From Oscheius dolichura (Eukaryota > Nematoda > Chromadorea > Rhabditida > Rhabditidae), in assembly GCA_932521035.1 (NCBI GenBank), contig OW051493.1, positions 7,874,001 to 7,938,000 of the forward strand: a stretch of DNA of 64,000 nucleotides. Direction: 5' to 3'. Each line of letters opens with the position of its first letter. The first letter of the stretch is position 1. The position numbers were made by a program, and so were the translations under genes. Positions 22,382-36,100 of this stretch are shown here, in pieces. The notes under the pieces were generated by a model that was not told where the DNA came from, made no database searches, and saw nothing but the letters and a program-made list of their open reading frames with translations.

Positions 22382-25300
22382 ACCGGCTGACCCCGGGGGG
22401 CAGGCAGGGCAACATGGTGGATCAGGAAAAACTCGGGGTTATCCGTTTTTTTGTGCAGCACAGACAGACTACAGTACATCATGGGAGGAATATAGGGCAA
22501 AGTCGAGAAAAAGTGGAATGAATATTTGGGGGGATCCTCTCGGTCCGGGGCGCCCCGGAGGCCGTTCTCTAGACTCCTGTTGGAGACGGACTACCCCGCA
22601 CTGAACCCTCTCTTCTCCTTTCGTCTCTTTTGCGTGTTATTCCCCTCTTTAATTGTATATTGTAACACGTGAGATAAAGACAAGAAGATGACAATTATCC
22701 TCTCTCAAAGAACGAGACAAAGAAGGCGAAAAAGAACTGCCCCCACGGCCATAAATCATAAACCGCAAACGGTGTGTAAACTTAGCTCCTAGAGGAAATA
22801 AATCTCATCATTGTGATCCGATCAGAATCAGAGAGAGGAAAAGTCACAGGAAAGATGACCGGACGACTGGTGTATGCGGGTGGTTTCCGGCCCTCTCCTC
22901 CTCCCTCACAATCGGTAGTTTGTGATCAGGATCAAAGTGAAAATTTGATATTAATAGCTCTCAATGGGCCATAGCCTCTTTCTCGAATACATAAGGAAAT
23001 CTCATTCGCTCCGGCGGAATATAATTGCCACAACAAGGTACGACAGCCGACGATCTGCGTAATATTCTCGTCACCAAGCGTGTACCCAGGTTATTATTAT
23101 TATTTTATTAGGTGAACTATCACAGATGATTACTGGAGATGTAATTAGTGGAAACGGAGAAGAACAGGATCATAAACTTCAAATCACAGAGCGGTGACAA
23201 GAGGGACAAGAGGAGACCAGAGAGGATGGAACGGGGAATGTGCCCCACCCTTTCAGGGAATGGTGAAGAACAATAGTCAGACCCATGTTACCTGGACCAC
23301 GTAAAGTGGTAGCCATGAAGTACAATAGTCAAAGAGAAGAACTAATTCTAACGAGAGACCCGGGAGCCTTCCTAAAAGACAGGCCTCCGGGCAAACGGGA
23401 GCCCAGATGGAAGGGTAAGGAACCTCTCCCAGAGTTTTCTGTTAGTCTTATACTCTGAAAACATTGGTGAGACTCCAAGAAATAAAGGGTCTTCAATGAG
23501 AACCACCATGATAATTCCGCTGTTGATTTTCCAGGGGGAGACGACCACGGCTACAGTGGACCATGAGTCCCCATGTGAATGTCTCCCAGTTTTTTGCGGA
23601 CGTCTGTTCACTTATGAACGGGGTGACCATAGTCCCAATATTTGTCTCCGATCCCTGCGTTTCAAAGAATTGAGGATGTCGTAGAGGGGAGTGACCTCAA
23701 TAGGGCAACAAAGCGAGAAACTACAATAATCAGAGTCTCATTATGAGAGTCACGGAATCTGGTCAATTTTGGAGATTTTCGTGTCTAGGGAACACCGAAG
23801 GAATTAGAAGAAAAGGAATAACAAGAGAAGAAGACCATAAAGGGTGACAGGCTGGTCATTGAAGCAGCCAAGCTCCAGTAACTGATGGATCAAATTAATA
23901 GACTCCAAAAAGAGGCGTATATTTATAACCAGCATGTTTTTGGTAATAATATTCGTCATCTGGGAGTGTCCCCCCTTATATAACCTACTCCCGCTCTCTT
24001 CTTTTTTTCTACTCTGAACGACCAATTGGCATTAGCTGAACGAATGAAATTAATTGAGCTGTTCAAGGAACTCCCGGAATCCTTCACGTTGACCGGGCCA
24101 CTGAATAGCTGCCAAAGCGGGGGAGAGGCCCCCATAGAGATAACAGATCCATGAATTATTCGGGTAGAAAGCCATGTGAGAGGGAGAGGGAGAGCTTGAC
24201 AGCGCCTGTCTGAATGCAAAAATGACGACAAGATGAAGGAGGCTATTCTTAGGCCGTTGTGTCCATTTTTAACTAGGGCAGGAGGAGAAGAAGGAGGAGA
24301 AATTGGAAAGGAGACGGCTCAAGTCATCCAGACCGGAGTTCCGCGCCCGTATTCTGGAATGAACGGTCGCTTCACGGCTAAAGGAACCACGTTCTGATTT
24401 TAATCAGGACTTGACTCAGAGTGTAGTGAAGCCAAAACTCCGTTTCAAACCAGGATAAAAAAAGGGCTCAACTGATGACGCTCAGAAGCCCGAACAACGT
24501 GAATCATAGATCCGTAGCAAAACCAGTTCAATTCAGAAATAAACTGGAATTATGATCCAGTTCAATCCCCTTCAAATTCAATATTAGACGTCCTGATTCA
24601 GAAGTTTATCTTTTCAACGGTAGCCAGCCCCATAGTCAGGGGAAGCAGCAGGGGATGGGGAACGACCCTAGTACAAAAGGGAGAAAAATATGGGGCAGTA
24701 TGGGTCGGGAAGTCAATTTCAAAAAACCAGGATAATCTTGGAAATCAGGTAGACTATCTGGAAAGTTACCAGCTGTTGGTTAGCTTTCCAGAGAATGCCG
24801 TCAGAATGAATCTGGGAGCGGGAAGTTGGGGCCGAGAATACGATTCGGCCCGCCGAATGCTCTAACCGTCCACAGGGAAAACCTGGACGGCTAGAAAGTC
24901 CCCGAAACAGCTAAAAATCAGAAATGGAGAATGGGTTTACCAAACCAAAATAACCAGAAGGGGTCTGAGCAGAAATCCCGAAAAAATCCTGGCTGGGGAA
25001 GTCTGAGAGGCAAGTCAAGAGCTGGTACTCGGCGTGACTGGACCCTTTTGAGCTTCGGCTCGGGTTGAAAATGTTAAAAATTCAGGTCGATTTTGGGTCA
25101 TTTCAGCCGGGTCCCACCTTCCAAAAAGGAAAGAGCATTGTGGAGCCGGATGTGAGGGAAGAGGCCGGGTCAAAAACTTGGGTCTGTGCTCAACGGCCCG
25201 AAACCCAAAGGGACGAAAAGTAATCACTTACAAAGACTGGAGTGAAAGGAGAGAGTAGAGCCGAATATTAAGAAATCATGACAAAACCTAACCATCAGAC

Positions 25301-25922
25301 ATGGTGACGGGCCGAACACAGACAACAATAGGTGAGAATCCTTGAATTGAATCTTAGAATAAGGGAGGTGACGCCAAGGCTCCTAGATTAGTCCTAAGGC
25401 AGGCTATTTTTAGTCTCCTCTGGGAAATTCCACTCCTCCTCGTCGCCACCTTTGCTGCTCCCTCCCTCTCTCTCTCTCTGTGCATACATACACACACAAT
25501 TAATTTCCTTTCTCTTTCCTTTTTTGGAGAAGTATGTTTTTAGCCTTCTGCCGGCGGTCTCTCGGAAAGAGGAAACATGATGTGATGGCGCCGGAGATAG
25601 ATCCCTATTGACTTCAACTAGAACTGGGAACAGTAATCCTTTGATTTTTTTAGGTTCTTTTCAGAATAATTTCATAATATTTAAGGGGAAATTACGAGGG
25701 TGTACGGTAGTTAATTATCCATTTTTTAAATTAAAATGTAGAGCAGAGGGCAAACGCTGTCCCTAGACTGGCGGACAAGAGAGTACAGCTACAGTATATA
25801 ACATGACATCATTCATTTGTAAATCAGAGAGCAGATCTTCCTTCTCCAAGTTTTCTTTTTCTCTACAACAATAAATATATACAAGCCGAGTAAAAGAAGA
25901 AGCAGTAGAAGAAGGTCTTCAA

Positions 25923-26442
25923 TCAGTAGGCGAAGCGGATACTTCGGCCCGGGTGCGGCGCAAACGGATAGAAGCGGAATTCCGATGAGCCACTCTGCAT
26001 GATATCTGAAAATTGGTAATATATTACGTCCTCTACTTCCTTTTTTGGGGAATTTATCAATTTGCCCATTTTGCAGACGGGGTAAATCGTATAAATCGTA
26101 TAAAAGGTTTCCCGAATGGAAAAGAGGGACTCGACCCAGATTTTGGCACCAGGTTCGGCTCTTTACATGGAGAGCTGTATTCCACGGTGGCAAATTTTTT
26201 AACAGCGAAAAACGGCAGAGACAGTCCATGGGAAGGGACCCTTCTCCCCGTTTTCTAGGATTTCCTTTTTGAACCCCTCCCTAAAATGAGAGAAGTCCTC
26301 TTTTCTGCCCGGTTATGTGGTCCATTTCTATGGTATAGCTGAACTAACCTCTGATTAGCAAGCGCATCTGGTCATCACTCAATGTGGGGAAAGAGTACAC
26401 GACGGCAACAAGGACGAGCAGAACGAAGGCAACAAATTTCAT
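25923..26442 (-). CDS. Candidate secreted peptide precursor, 58 residues
   Basis: Exon 26349-26442 encodes a very clear signal peptide, MKFVAFVLLVLVAVVYS, followed by FPTLSDDQMRLLIR and a GTTAG donor. Exon 25923-26005 begins after ATTTTCAG and completes the frame (DIMQSGSSEFRFYPF, then PHPGRSIRFAY and stop). The ATG is one base after CTCTTTTCAG, an acceptor. A TATAAAG lies about 90 nt upstream. The predicted mature peptide is about 41 residues, without cysteines or internal dibasic sites, rich in Phe, Arg and Pro at its C-terminal half. It resembles a neuropeptide or other small secreted factor but matches no family I know. The 343-nt intron is long for this locus and contains another TTTTAG, so alternative exons are possible. 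Confidence 0.6.
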
Positions 26443-26529
26443 ACTGAAAAGAGAATATTTTCGAAGAATTCAAGGAAAAGAAGAAGAAGAGAAGATTGAG
26501 GGAAAAACAGCTGGTGTTTTTCTCTACGT

Positions 26530-26536
26530 CTTTATA
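26530..26536 (-). promoter_or_regulatory. TATA-like element of the secreted peptide gene
   Basis: TATAAAG on the minus strand lies about 90 nt upstream of the ATG at 26442. Confidence 0.35.
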
Positions 26537-28691
26537 TTAGATCTGATTGTGGGTAAGGCTTCGGGATGACCTCCTCATGTGAGGAGGAGGTCACACTCTA
26601 ACGGGATTTATGTTTGGCTTCAACTATGCAAATGAGGGAAGGATGGGGGGAATAAACAAAGAACAAAGTTCTGAAATAGAAGAAAAGGGAGGGGAGGGTG
26701 ATCTTGGGATCACAGATTCTCGCGATTTGGAGGAGAAAGAGCGAGATCAGTGGGCGAAAAAGGCTGTCATTTGGTGAATTAGTTCATCGGGTACAGGACG
26801 AGTTCAGGACTACCGTAACCGTCTTTTAAGACGGCTCTGAGACTTTAAAGCATATTTTTGACCTAGCTACGTCAACTATGAGCTACTTTAAAAGAAGCGA
26901 GAAATAAAAATCTGGTTCAAAATACAATATGAGCCTTTGTTAGCCATGCGTAGAGTCTAGGTGATGGAAGGGAGCAAGGCAGAGTTTTTGAAGGAGCTCG
27001 GTTGGGTTCATTTGGTCCCATCCTTTTAAAGAGACAGCCAGGAAACCGTTTGAAAGCTAAACTACGCGGGAAAAGAAAACACCGAAAAAAGGAGAAAAAT
27101 GGCTTCAATGAAGAGTAAATGTCGTCGTTCACCTACAAATTTAAACAGAACTTTTCCGTCTCTCTAGGTGGAAAACGAGGAGAAGAGGAGGACGGCATCG
27201 TCTATTTAAAAGACTGACGAGGAAATAAGGAAATCCCCTGCTAAGGAAAATATCAAATACAGAGGATATGAGGATTTCCTCTCGCCTACACTTTTTTACT
27301 TTACATTCCAGAGAGAAATCAAGAAAAGGGGCCATCTGTCCCGAGAATGAGGAGGAGGAAGGGGGAAAAGTGGTAATCACTTGATAGGAAAAGGAAATTA
27401 CCGGAAGAACATGTACACGAGACTCAATTATTGGCTGTAGGGGGGATATTGTGGCCTGTGAGCACCAGGAACTGCGATAGACAAGAAGCAGCCCTTGGGC
27501 CAAGGGCTTTGGCATGCCCTACTGCCCCAGTTGTGTATGTTTCATCTGGTAGAAATCCATCTGGAGCAGACGGAGGAGGCCAGGGAAAGGGGCATCAAAC
27601 GGGTTGCAAAACATTCCATGCGGGGCCCTTTGAGCAAAAATGATTGGGATTTTCAATTTCTCTCGTTTCTGCTTCGCTGTTTGGCCGAAAGGTCCCGAAG
27701 AGACAAATGTACGGTAACCTTAGATTAGTTGGTCCACGGATGAATAAAGCCGAGTGCCCCTTGGGAGGTCAAGGGATCGCGCCATTCTTGTAAGAAGAGG
27801 CCAGAGAGAGGAAAATGCCTAGAGTACTGATAAACATTCCGTGCTTTTATACCGCCGTCCTTTCCCTCCTAATGGATCCGATAATAGATGCACCCCCTCA
27901 GGCTAAAAGAAAATTACATAGCCATTTCACACGCGCCACTCCGTAACTTCCTGACTTTCGAATCAACGGATGTCTTTGATCTTAGGACATCATAGAATGA
28001 GCATCAATTAGGAGGAACTGGCTCACTTTTGGAAATAATCCATCCTCTCTCTTCCTGGCTGGGAGGAACAGACGTCAAAGGACAGGCTATTTGAGGAGAG
28101 GATTTGTAGAAAAGGGAGAACAGGGCTTCTGGAAAGGGACGACCAAGGGGGAAAGACGTAATTTAACGACCGGGGTGATAAGAGAACCCTGAGTTGTGAT
28201 CTGGTTGAGCCAGACTACGGAAAGGGACATCCCCGGCCTATTTATGGAAGGCTATCTACGAAAGCGATAGGATCATCTCCTTTCTCTATTTCTGGGTCTG
28301 TTCACACACCCAACTAAACACCGTCATCTGACCAGAGATCTATTCGACTCAATTGTAGTCATCATCAAAAAGTGTGGCAGAACTTTGCATACTTCAGGTG
28401 CGTCTCGTGATCGGTTGGCGAGGTGTGTTGAGAAGGAGCTGGAAAGAACCAGATGTTGAGCTAAAAGGAGACGAATTGATAGATAGGTCTCTCTCGTACA
28501 CAGGAAATGTCTGACAGAATAACATCCGCATCCATAAAACGGTGAAAGGGGTCGAGAGAGGAGAAGAAGTATAATGAGAGTTTTAACGTGTTTTCCAGGT
28601 TTCAAAACAAACAGGAAAAATTAAAACGGACGTATTTTTACTTTTCGTATGGGCAAGTGAAACTCTAGGCCTGGGGGGCTTTTTGGGGGAA

Positions 28692-28840
28692 CGGCTCGGC
28701 CTTTGATAGTTCCTGCACCCGTAAAGTCTCGGTAAGATATAGATATAGAGGCGTCACAGCTTTTGTAACAGTTTTGGATAAAAATGATCCTCCTGCCGAG
28801 ACTATACGGGGGCAGTGGATCGGACTATCAAGGACCGAGC
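28692..28840. mobile_element. Palindromic element, full and best-preserved copy
   Basis: CGGCTCGG, TTGATAGT and TGCACCCGTAAAGTCTCGG on the left face CCGAGACTATACGGGGGCA, GGATCGGACTATCAAG and GACCGAGCG on the right. The interior reads TATAGAGGCGTCACAG, TTTTGTAACAG, TTTTGGATAAAAATGATCC. About 149 bp. Confidence 0.85.
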
Positions 28841-31800
28841 GTTTTGGGACTACCAACCAATGTCTCGTATTCCATAAAGCGGGCATTTAGACCGTACAAT
28901 TTGCTTTTTATCAGGTAGCAGAGGATCCAAAGCTTCTCTTGGATAGATAGACAAAGAAATACAGTAATGGTATGGAAGTAAAACAGGGCAAGCATAGCCC
29001 CGAAAATTGGTCCGTACACCCTTCGAAGGTCCTCTTTTATTACTGTAATAACGAATCCAGGCAGCTTACGAATTAGAAGTGTTTTGAGGACATTAGAAAG
29101 GTTCTGAGCCGGAGAAAACACTGACATTTCAACCCGGGCAATTCCTGAACTCCACAAGGCCATGGAAGATCTTCAGCGGTTCGAGGACTGTTGACGTGAA
29201 CACTATTTGTCAAGCAGTCCTTGCCCTGTCTCTGGCTACACTGGAGAATAATTTACCCTCTTATAAACGTCTCCAGGGAGTCTAGGACAGGTCAAGGACA
29301 GATATACGGAAGCCGAGATGATCTCCCAGACAGAGCTGGGTGGAATGGAGATACGGCTTATATAGGGAGGCGACCACTTTGCAAGTAATGGAAAAAATGG
29401 AGAGAACAATACCTCCGTCAATCAAGGCCAATCAGACCAAACACATTTCTTTGAACAAATAGAAAACATTTCTATGTACTCCTGAGTCGGGAATCCCGAC
29501 TACGGACAGATGTTCGAGAGATCTGCCCGTCTCGCACGTTTTGTTAGCAATCAAAACAGTCTTGTGTACATTTGTGAATTGGTAATTGAGCCAATTTTAG
29601 GAGGTGGACCAAAGTATCAAGGGGTCCGAAAAGGAGCACTACTACGTATATTTAAACTTTGAAAATGATGTGGGGCCATTTCCGGTGTATCGGCCAGAGG
29701 TTAGGCATCAAGGGGGCAGAGAGCAGGCGAGGGGTTACAGGGACTAGGCTAATTAGCTCGTCCTAACGCCAGGAATTTAAAATTACCAGGGAATTAGGGA
29801 GCCCCCTCTCTATTCCGGGAATGGGTGATTGACTGGACCAGAGCAGTACTAGGTACGCTATCGGGTCTATCTGCCTCCTCCGGTTGTTGCCCTCCCGATG
29901 ACCAGCTGTCCTCACAACATTACTGCGATCCAATTTGGTGATTATTAGCCAGTACTAAATATAGAGCTAAATATGTGACTCTTACTCTTCGGCTAATAAG
30001 ATAAGTTTAAACGGTCCGATATAGCCGGGATACTATAGAAATAGATAAAATATGATATGGAGCCACAGGGAGCAGAGTTTTAGGTGGCAATTGATCACTA
30101 ACTCGCATGGAAAGGGGGCATTTATTCACAAAAGATTCTCAGCGCGCGTGCCAGTTTAGAGGCCAGTTTGGGGTGAATTTTCAAACTTTAAAAAGGACGG
30201 CAGAGAGCTGGGATACTGTAGGAATTTTTTCAAAAGTTGTTAAAAGGATTCTCAAAGGAAAATGTTTCATTCAACTCAAAGATAGGGGCCTGAATCGGTG
30301 AAGCTGAACCTCGGCTCCCTTTCAAGTTGGACTGTACTGACTTGCGGGTTCCCTGGGATCAATTTGATGGGTTTTCCAACTTTGGGCTACGGTAGAGCCC
30401 CTTTAGAAGGGAAGTTGTACCGCGGAGGTTCTCGGCAAAAACAATAAACCTCGTTAAACTACCCCTGATTAACTGAAACAGAGATCAAGAAGTGATTAGC
30501 CATTCCAACCCACGAGTTTACCCCGTCGTTCACCCCCTTATTTATAAACTATCAAGGGAATCAAACACCTCAACAGGTGCATTCCCTGATTTAAATGGCA
30601 TTTAACTCATAACAATATCTGCGTCAATGAGTGTAATGTATTCAGCGATGAGCTGGTTTTTATCGTAAAAACGATTCCCTAGAAAATTCTGGGGATCGGG
30701 AATATAGTCTGTAGTTTGATTTAGCGAGTTCAATTAAGGAGACGTGCAAATTCGCTTAAATGAGGAGAAAAACTGATGCAGTTCAGCTGATAAAGCTTCC
30801 TCTAATTGCTCCGATGGGTGTATTTTCTTTCCAATTCCTTGAAATTCTCATTAACCAGTGGAGGAATGCAAATTTTGCAAATGTGCAGCTGGAAAAGGCC
30901 TTATCGCGAATACTATCTAGCATTCTATCAAATAACACTGATGTGATCCGTTTGTGATTTCCTATTACCATAACGGTGACAGCTGAAAATCCCTCTACAT
31001 ACTTGAAGAAGCCACGTACCAACGTACTATTTAGAAGTCACCAAGAAGAGACCAGCAGGTGTGCGGGGAGAAAAAGCACCACAGTATGTCGTACTGTAAC
31101 GGCTATAGGGGATCGTCTGAGGGTCTCTCTTGGGTAGCCTGGATACCCGGAAATGATCCTGACACAAAAATCACTTCCCGGGACTCACGAGGGAAGTTAA
31201 GTTTCCGTGGAAGGCAGCTCCTTTGGATACTGTAACTGGGAAGTGGTCTAGTCTGTTTCTAACGAACAGGATTTTCAATTGGGGAGCCTGATTTTCCATT
31301 TCAAACTGAAATTCGGGCACTTTTATTCGCCTGCCTAGCCCCCAATGGAAAATCCTTCCGTTGGAAACGTACTATAAGAAAAAAGGAAGTAATCTTGCTC
31401 CCGGGGGTTTTTGGAAACACTTGAAGAACAAAGAAGCTTGATCAAAAAATGCGTATTGGTCCTGAAGCGGAAAACGCTTTGGTTCTAAATGGATTCTATC
31501 CACAGACTCGTAAAAAAGAATCTTGCCCCTAAAGATTAGAGAAATGGATCCAAAATTTGGTAAGGAAGTGGAAGTTCCGAGAGCAATAAGCCACGGGCTC
31601 TGTTAGGTAATAGGTCATAATGTAGCGGAGGAGTGAGTGTGTAACGGATATCCTTATTTCGAGCTGCTGCACCAATTGAATGATATCCCTTTTGCAGAGA
31701 GAGAGCGAGAGAGGATTAAAGCAAAGAACTACAGCTGCGGCTAGACAGAACTGACCTTTACCTCCTGCTGGAAGATGACGGGGAAATGCCAAATATTGGG

Positions 31801-32211
31801 TGAGCGTCGGATGACTCTTTCTCTTTTAATTATTGGAAGAAGAAGAGAAGAAGAGGATAATGGAAAGCAGAGAGAACGAGATAAAGACGCGAAAATAAAC
31901 AAAAAGGTCTTTAATTAACCACAATGACGAGAGGTTCTTATCTATGGAGAATTTAGCATTGGACGTGGAAAATAAGAAGACCCGGATATACTGGACTACC
32001 AACGAAGATAAGGACTGGCCAGTTCTCGTTAGGGCTCTTTCACACATTTAAACTCATCTCTGCCAAGCTAATATATTTTTTGAGAATGTCTGGATCAAAT
32101 TTTGACCCGGAGGGGGAAGAGGAAGAGGAAGTGTACATCTTATTTTGGACGAAAAATTGATCTGCCGTAACCCATACCAAGTCTTCAGAACTTCCAGTTG
32201 GGTAAATAGGG

Positions 32212-32292
32212 CGGCTCGGCACACGATAGTCCGATCCCCTACACCCGTAAAGTATCGGCTGGAGGATCATCTTTATCCAAAACAGTTACAAA
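32212..32292. mobile_element. Palindromic element, rearranged copy
   Basis: A left arm (CGGCTCGGCACACGATAGTC, CCGATCCCCTACACCCGTAA) runs directly into the internal sequence in reverse orientation (GGAGGATCATCTTTATCC, AAAACAGTTAC), as if one arm were deleted or recombined. Confidence 0.75.
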
Positions 32293-33176
32293 TGGAGCGA
32301 GCCAACAGGGCCTTGGCGCTGTGACACTCGAAGTTTGCAAACCGACCTGGTGGCATTGGTTTTTTTTATTAATTCAAATCGTTTTCGAAGGTTTTAGACC
32401 CATTTGCCACCACGGTTGGGGTGACCGGAGGTGGCCTTCCCCGGGAAAAGACGGGATTCTAGAGGTTCTGACCGATGATTGCTTATCCATACAAGATTAT
32501 CCCTTGTAACGGTTGACGTACGCCAGAGATAATTGAGTTCTCCCATATAATTAAAGGTGTACACAGGTCTAAGTCCACGTTGCTGCAACTGGAGGCTGTT
32601 TAATGTCTTTCTCTGGTCGGGGACCAGCCACAAGCTGTTTTTCTTGGTCTGCCAGAGCATTTCTGGGGTCTGTTGGAAAATATCTGCCAAAAATCAAGGG
32701 GAGCGTGGGCTCAGCAGCTTCTTTGACGAGTTCATAACTTCTTGGACCTCAGTACGGATCTACAAGCACCTGATACCTCAGGCGACACATTGGAGGACAT
32801 CTAGAACTAGTCCTGGAGTAGTTTCATGAACGGTATTTTCCATGATGTCATCCCTGACTCGTTCTGTCCTCAAATCCCCAAAGGTACTGCCTTATTCCAT
32901 TTCTCCACTAATAACAGTACAATATTTATTGCTACGGATAGATGTATAGAAAAGGAGAGGATAGAAATTAGAATAAGTGGAGATAAAGAACACCAATTGA
33001 TAGAGAACATGGTAATAAAGCCAATGGTATGAGAAGGGCCTCTTTTTGGGGGGATACATAAAGCATAATGAGTCGGGAAACGGGATAGAGATCAGGATGG
33101 ACAGATATGTGGAAGAGATTCTAATATTAAAGGAGACAAAAAGGGGCATTTTATATAGTCAAAAAGGGGAGAGAGA

Positions 33177-36100
33177 TCACCAAACACGGCACTTATTCAC
33201 GGGATTCATGAAGGAGTTCGGCTTACAGGAGAAGGCCGTCGAGAAGGCCGGCGTGTTTCTCAAAGTGCCGAGAACTCTGAGCAAATTGGAATATTTTAAT
33301 ATTAAAAATAAAGATTAACCTCATTTTTTCGTTCAAATGAACATTTCGGTTGGTCTGATCCGGGAGGGCACACCAACCCTGGGCGTAGGCAACAAAGAAG
33401 CGCTGCTCTGGCGACAATGGGAGACCAGGAAGGTGCCACCACGTATCTTGGCCGTGGAGTTTCCAGCTCTGAAAAGAGAAAATGGTTAACCGGAATGGTA
33501 AAAAGGGGTAAAAAGGGGCATTTGAGACCGAAACACATTGTGGTGGTCAAACTCAGATTCCAACGGGCCGGCAGGAAACTTGCAAGCGCCTAGCCACTGT
33601 TTATCTAGTTTGTAACGTGACCTTTCCTACGAAGGACTTCTCCGTAAACTTTTGGGCACTCTAGATAAAAAAGATAAAAATCTAGTTTACCCTTGGAGTC
33701 AAGTGAGTGTGGTTGTAATTCGTTTCTGGGATAACTCTTGGTAACTCGAGGACATTACAGCGGTCATCTTTGTTGGTCAATTCTATTTTCCAACTGGTAG
33801 TTTATTCCGTTGCTCCTCTCATCATCACTACTTTTTAATCTATTTCGAGCCTCCCTTTATTAGAACTTGACTCCAATTTCTAGGAGCTCATTTTCCGGGC
33901 TGGTTCGTCTCGCTGATCTATTCACCGCGTCTAGTAGTACACAACTGGATGATGTCGTCGTCGACGGGGGGAAAATAATTAGGGACTTGCCCATTTTTTA
34001 AAACTTTCTAGAGTCGAAGAAATCTCACCTTGAAAGCCACATCCAGGCCGGCGACATCAGCCATATTCTCATATCGAGCAGTGACGGACTGAAATTGACG
34101 GATTAAAAAAAGAAAAGAGGGGGAAAATGACCTCCTGGGGGGTGATCATCTCGCTCATATTCAGATAGTGATTAATAAAGCATTGCTCGTTCTGGACGAA
34201 GCGCTCCTTGGCCGCCGCCGTCCACCAATTCCTTCGGCCGAGATTTCCTCTTGGTCCATGTTGTTTCCCTAAAGATTACGGTATTTTTAGTCCATTTTTA
34301 GCCCAGAAAATATGAAAATGACATCATCCTTCCCTCTTAATTATCGTCCGTCTGGCCTCATTTACCCCCGTTGTTAACCACTCTCCCAGAAGTCGAAAAT
34401 ACTCCGAAAAGTTCAGTCCTATTCTTGGAGATCCCCCTCAGTCCCCCCGGGGGAGCCAGTGACATCGTCCAGTGCCCTTCCAGTACACAGCAATTACCTC
34501 CGGGGGCCTCGCGACTACCACCATTCGAAGTGAGAGAAATTCGAAATTAATTGCCGCCACAACCGACGTCAGTACCACAGCTCTCCCCCTCCTTTTGGCT
34601 TCTCGCTCTCTCGGCTAATGAACAACAACACGTGGGCGTTTGTTTTCAATCAGGAGCAGAAGGAGAGGTGGGAGAGAGAGTGGGAGAGGACGAGAGAGGG
34701 GGACGACGCTTGAAAAGGAAAGGGACCAATTAATTAGACGACGCCTGCTATTGAAAGCTAGGAGCCCAAAGTAAAATTTAAATTGTGGTGGTGGTGTGGC
34801 GGAATGATGTCATTTTCGGAGAATGAGAGGCGGGGAAGAGATCATACCTTCGCCGTCAAACGCGTGAGTCATCTCGTGTCCGAGGATCGTGGCCAGAGTT
34901 CCGTAGTTCAATGAGCTGAAAAATAAAATATATTGGGAGGATATAACTGGAAGAGGACGACTAGTAGCGACCGTATATCCCGTTACCGTACCATCCCAGT
35001 ATCCAAACTCTAACCTGGACCAAGGGCAGGACAATGGACCGCCAGACCCCCAGAACAGGGATGGGAGTTTCACTGATTTCAACCCCCACTATTCCCCATC
35101 TAGATATTTTCAAACTGGCAGTTTACAGCTACGAAACGTCATTTTGGCTATCATAGAGGAAAAAGGCTTCGGGAACAAATCTGGGCCATCCTCAAGAAAT
35201 CCCTCAGTGGCCGGTAACCCTGTCTTTAGTATGTACAATAAACGGAGAAGATTTATCCCGGTGATGCTGGGAATCGGGTGTTATATGAGTTCCCATGGAT
35301 CAGTTTTACTACGAGAAAAGAATTGAGCCCCTTCCCGGTAAAGCTCTGTAGAAACCTGAGGAACCAGAAGCCACCGTATGAGTTCGGACCAGGCTCGGTC
35401 TCTTGCCTGTTGCCAGCCCCGGTCCCAAGCAAACTTTATCCCTCAAAATCCCCTTCTTCAACCCCTCATCATCCCAATGATCCAAAATTTCAGAATACTC
35501 CTAATCCCCACACTTCTTTCTTTTCCCATTCGTCATCGAAAAGTGTGTCAAATTCTGTTCATGTAGAGGGGATGATGTGCTCGACTTAACTCTCTCCCTC
35601 AAAAGATACGTATTCGCCCTTTTAACCGCGAATGACCCAGGTTGATCTCCTTTGTTCCAAAGAAAGTTCAAAAGAGGAATGGATTTAAACTGACTCGACT
35701 TGTTCTGAATCGGCTATCGGAGCATAGAGGGCATCCAACGGGAAGAGGACAAGATTCCTCTCGTAGTTATGGACAGGAACAGAGGCCATCGCCGGTTTTG
35801 TATCCAGCCAATCTCTAGAAATTTAAAGGTCTGGGAGCCATTAGAAGAAAGCTAACCTCTGGTCAACTGGGCGTCTCAATCGCTCTATACTCCGCCTGTA
35901 GACAGCTACCGTTCCGATTACCATCGACTGGAAGAGACTGTTCCCTGCCTGGAAAAATGGGCAGGTTACAGTAACCAGAGAGGCCACTCACTCTGTCGGC
36001 TTCTCTCTCCATTTCTTGGACATCGTTCATTTTCTCGGAGTAGCTGATTTTCAGGTCCATTCTATCCAACTGAAATTAATCGTATACAGTTTAAAACTCA

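Larger units (their letters stand above)
16826..25922. other. Gene-poor stretch, no confident gene
   Basis: About 9 kb with no long ATG-initiated spliced frame I could support. It holds two full palindromic elements, the short tandem duplication at 22.3 kb, scattered TACNGTAA motifs, TATAAA-like sites, and many purine-rich runs. The 24.3-25.3 kb part contains repeated AACCAGGATAA-like pieces and may be degraded repeat. Confidence 0.6.
26443..33176. other. Gene-poor stretch, no confident gene
   Basis: Holds palindromic elements at 28.7 and 32.2 kb. A minus-strand ATG frame of 111 codons (28828-29163) contains a hydrophobic segment but ends inside the 28.7 kb element. A minus-strand open frame at 32394-32690 lacks an ATG at its start. 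Neither has other support. Confidence 0.6.

Noticed and set aside
28324-28605. Minus-strand frame starting with a leader-like sequence (KHVKTLIILLLLSRPL)
   Set aside because: The apparent first codon is TTG, and there is no ATG before the hydrophobic stretch and no supporting splice sites.
32394-32829. Open frames on both strands with protein-like composition
   Set aside because: No ATG, no domain and competing frames. Possibly the remnant of an old gene, but not supportable.
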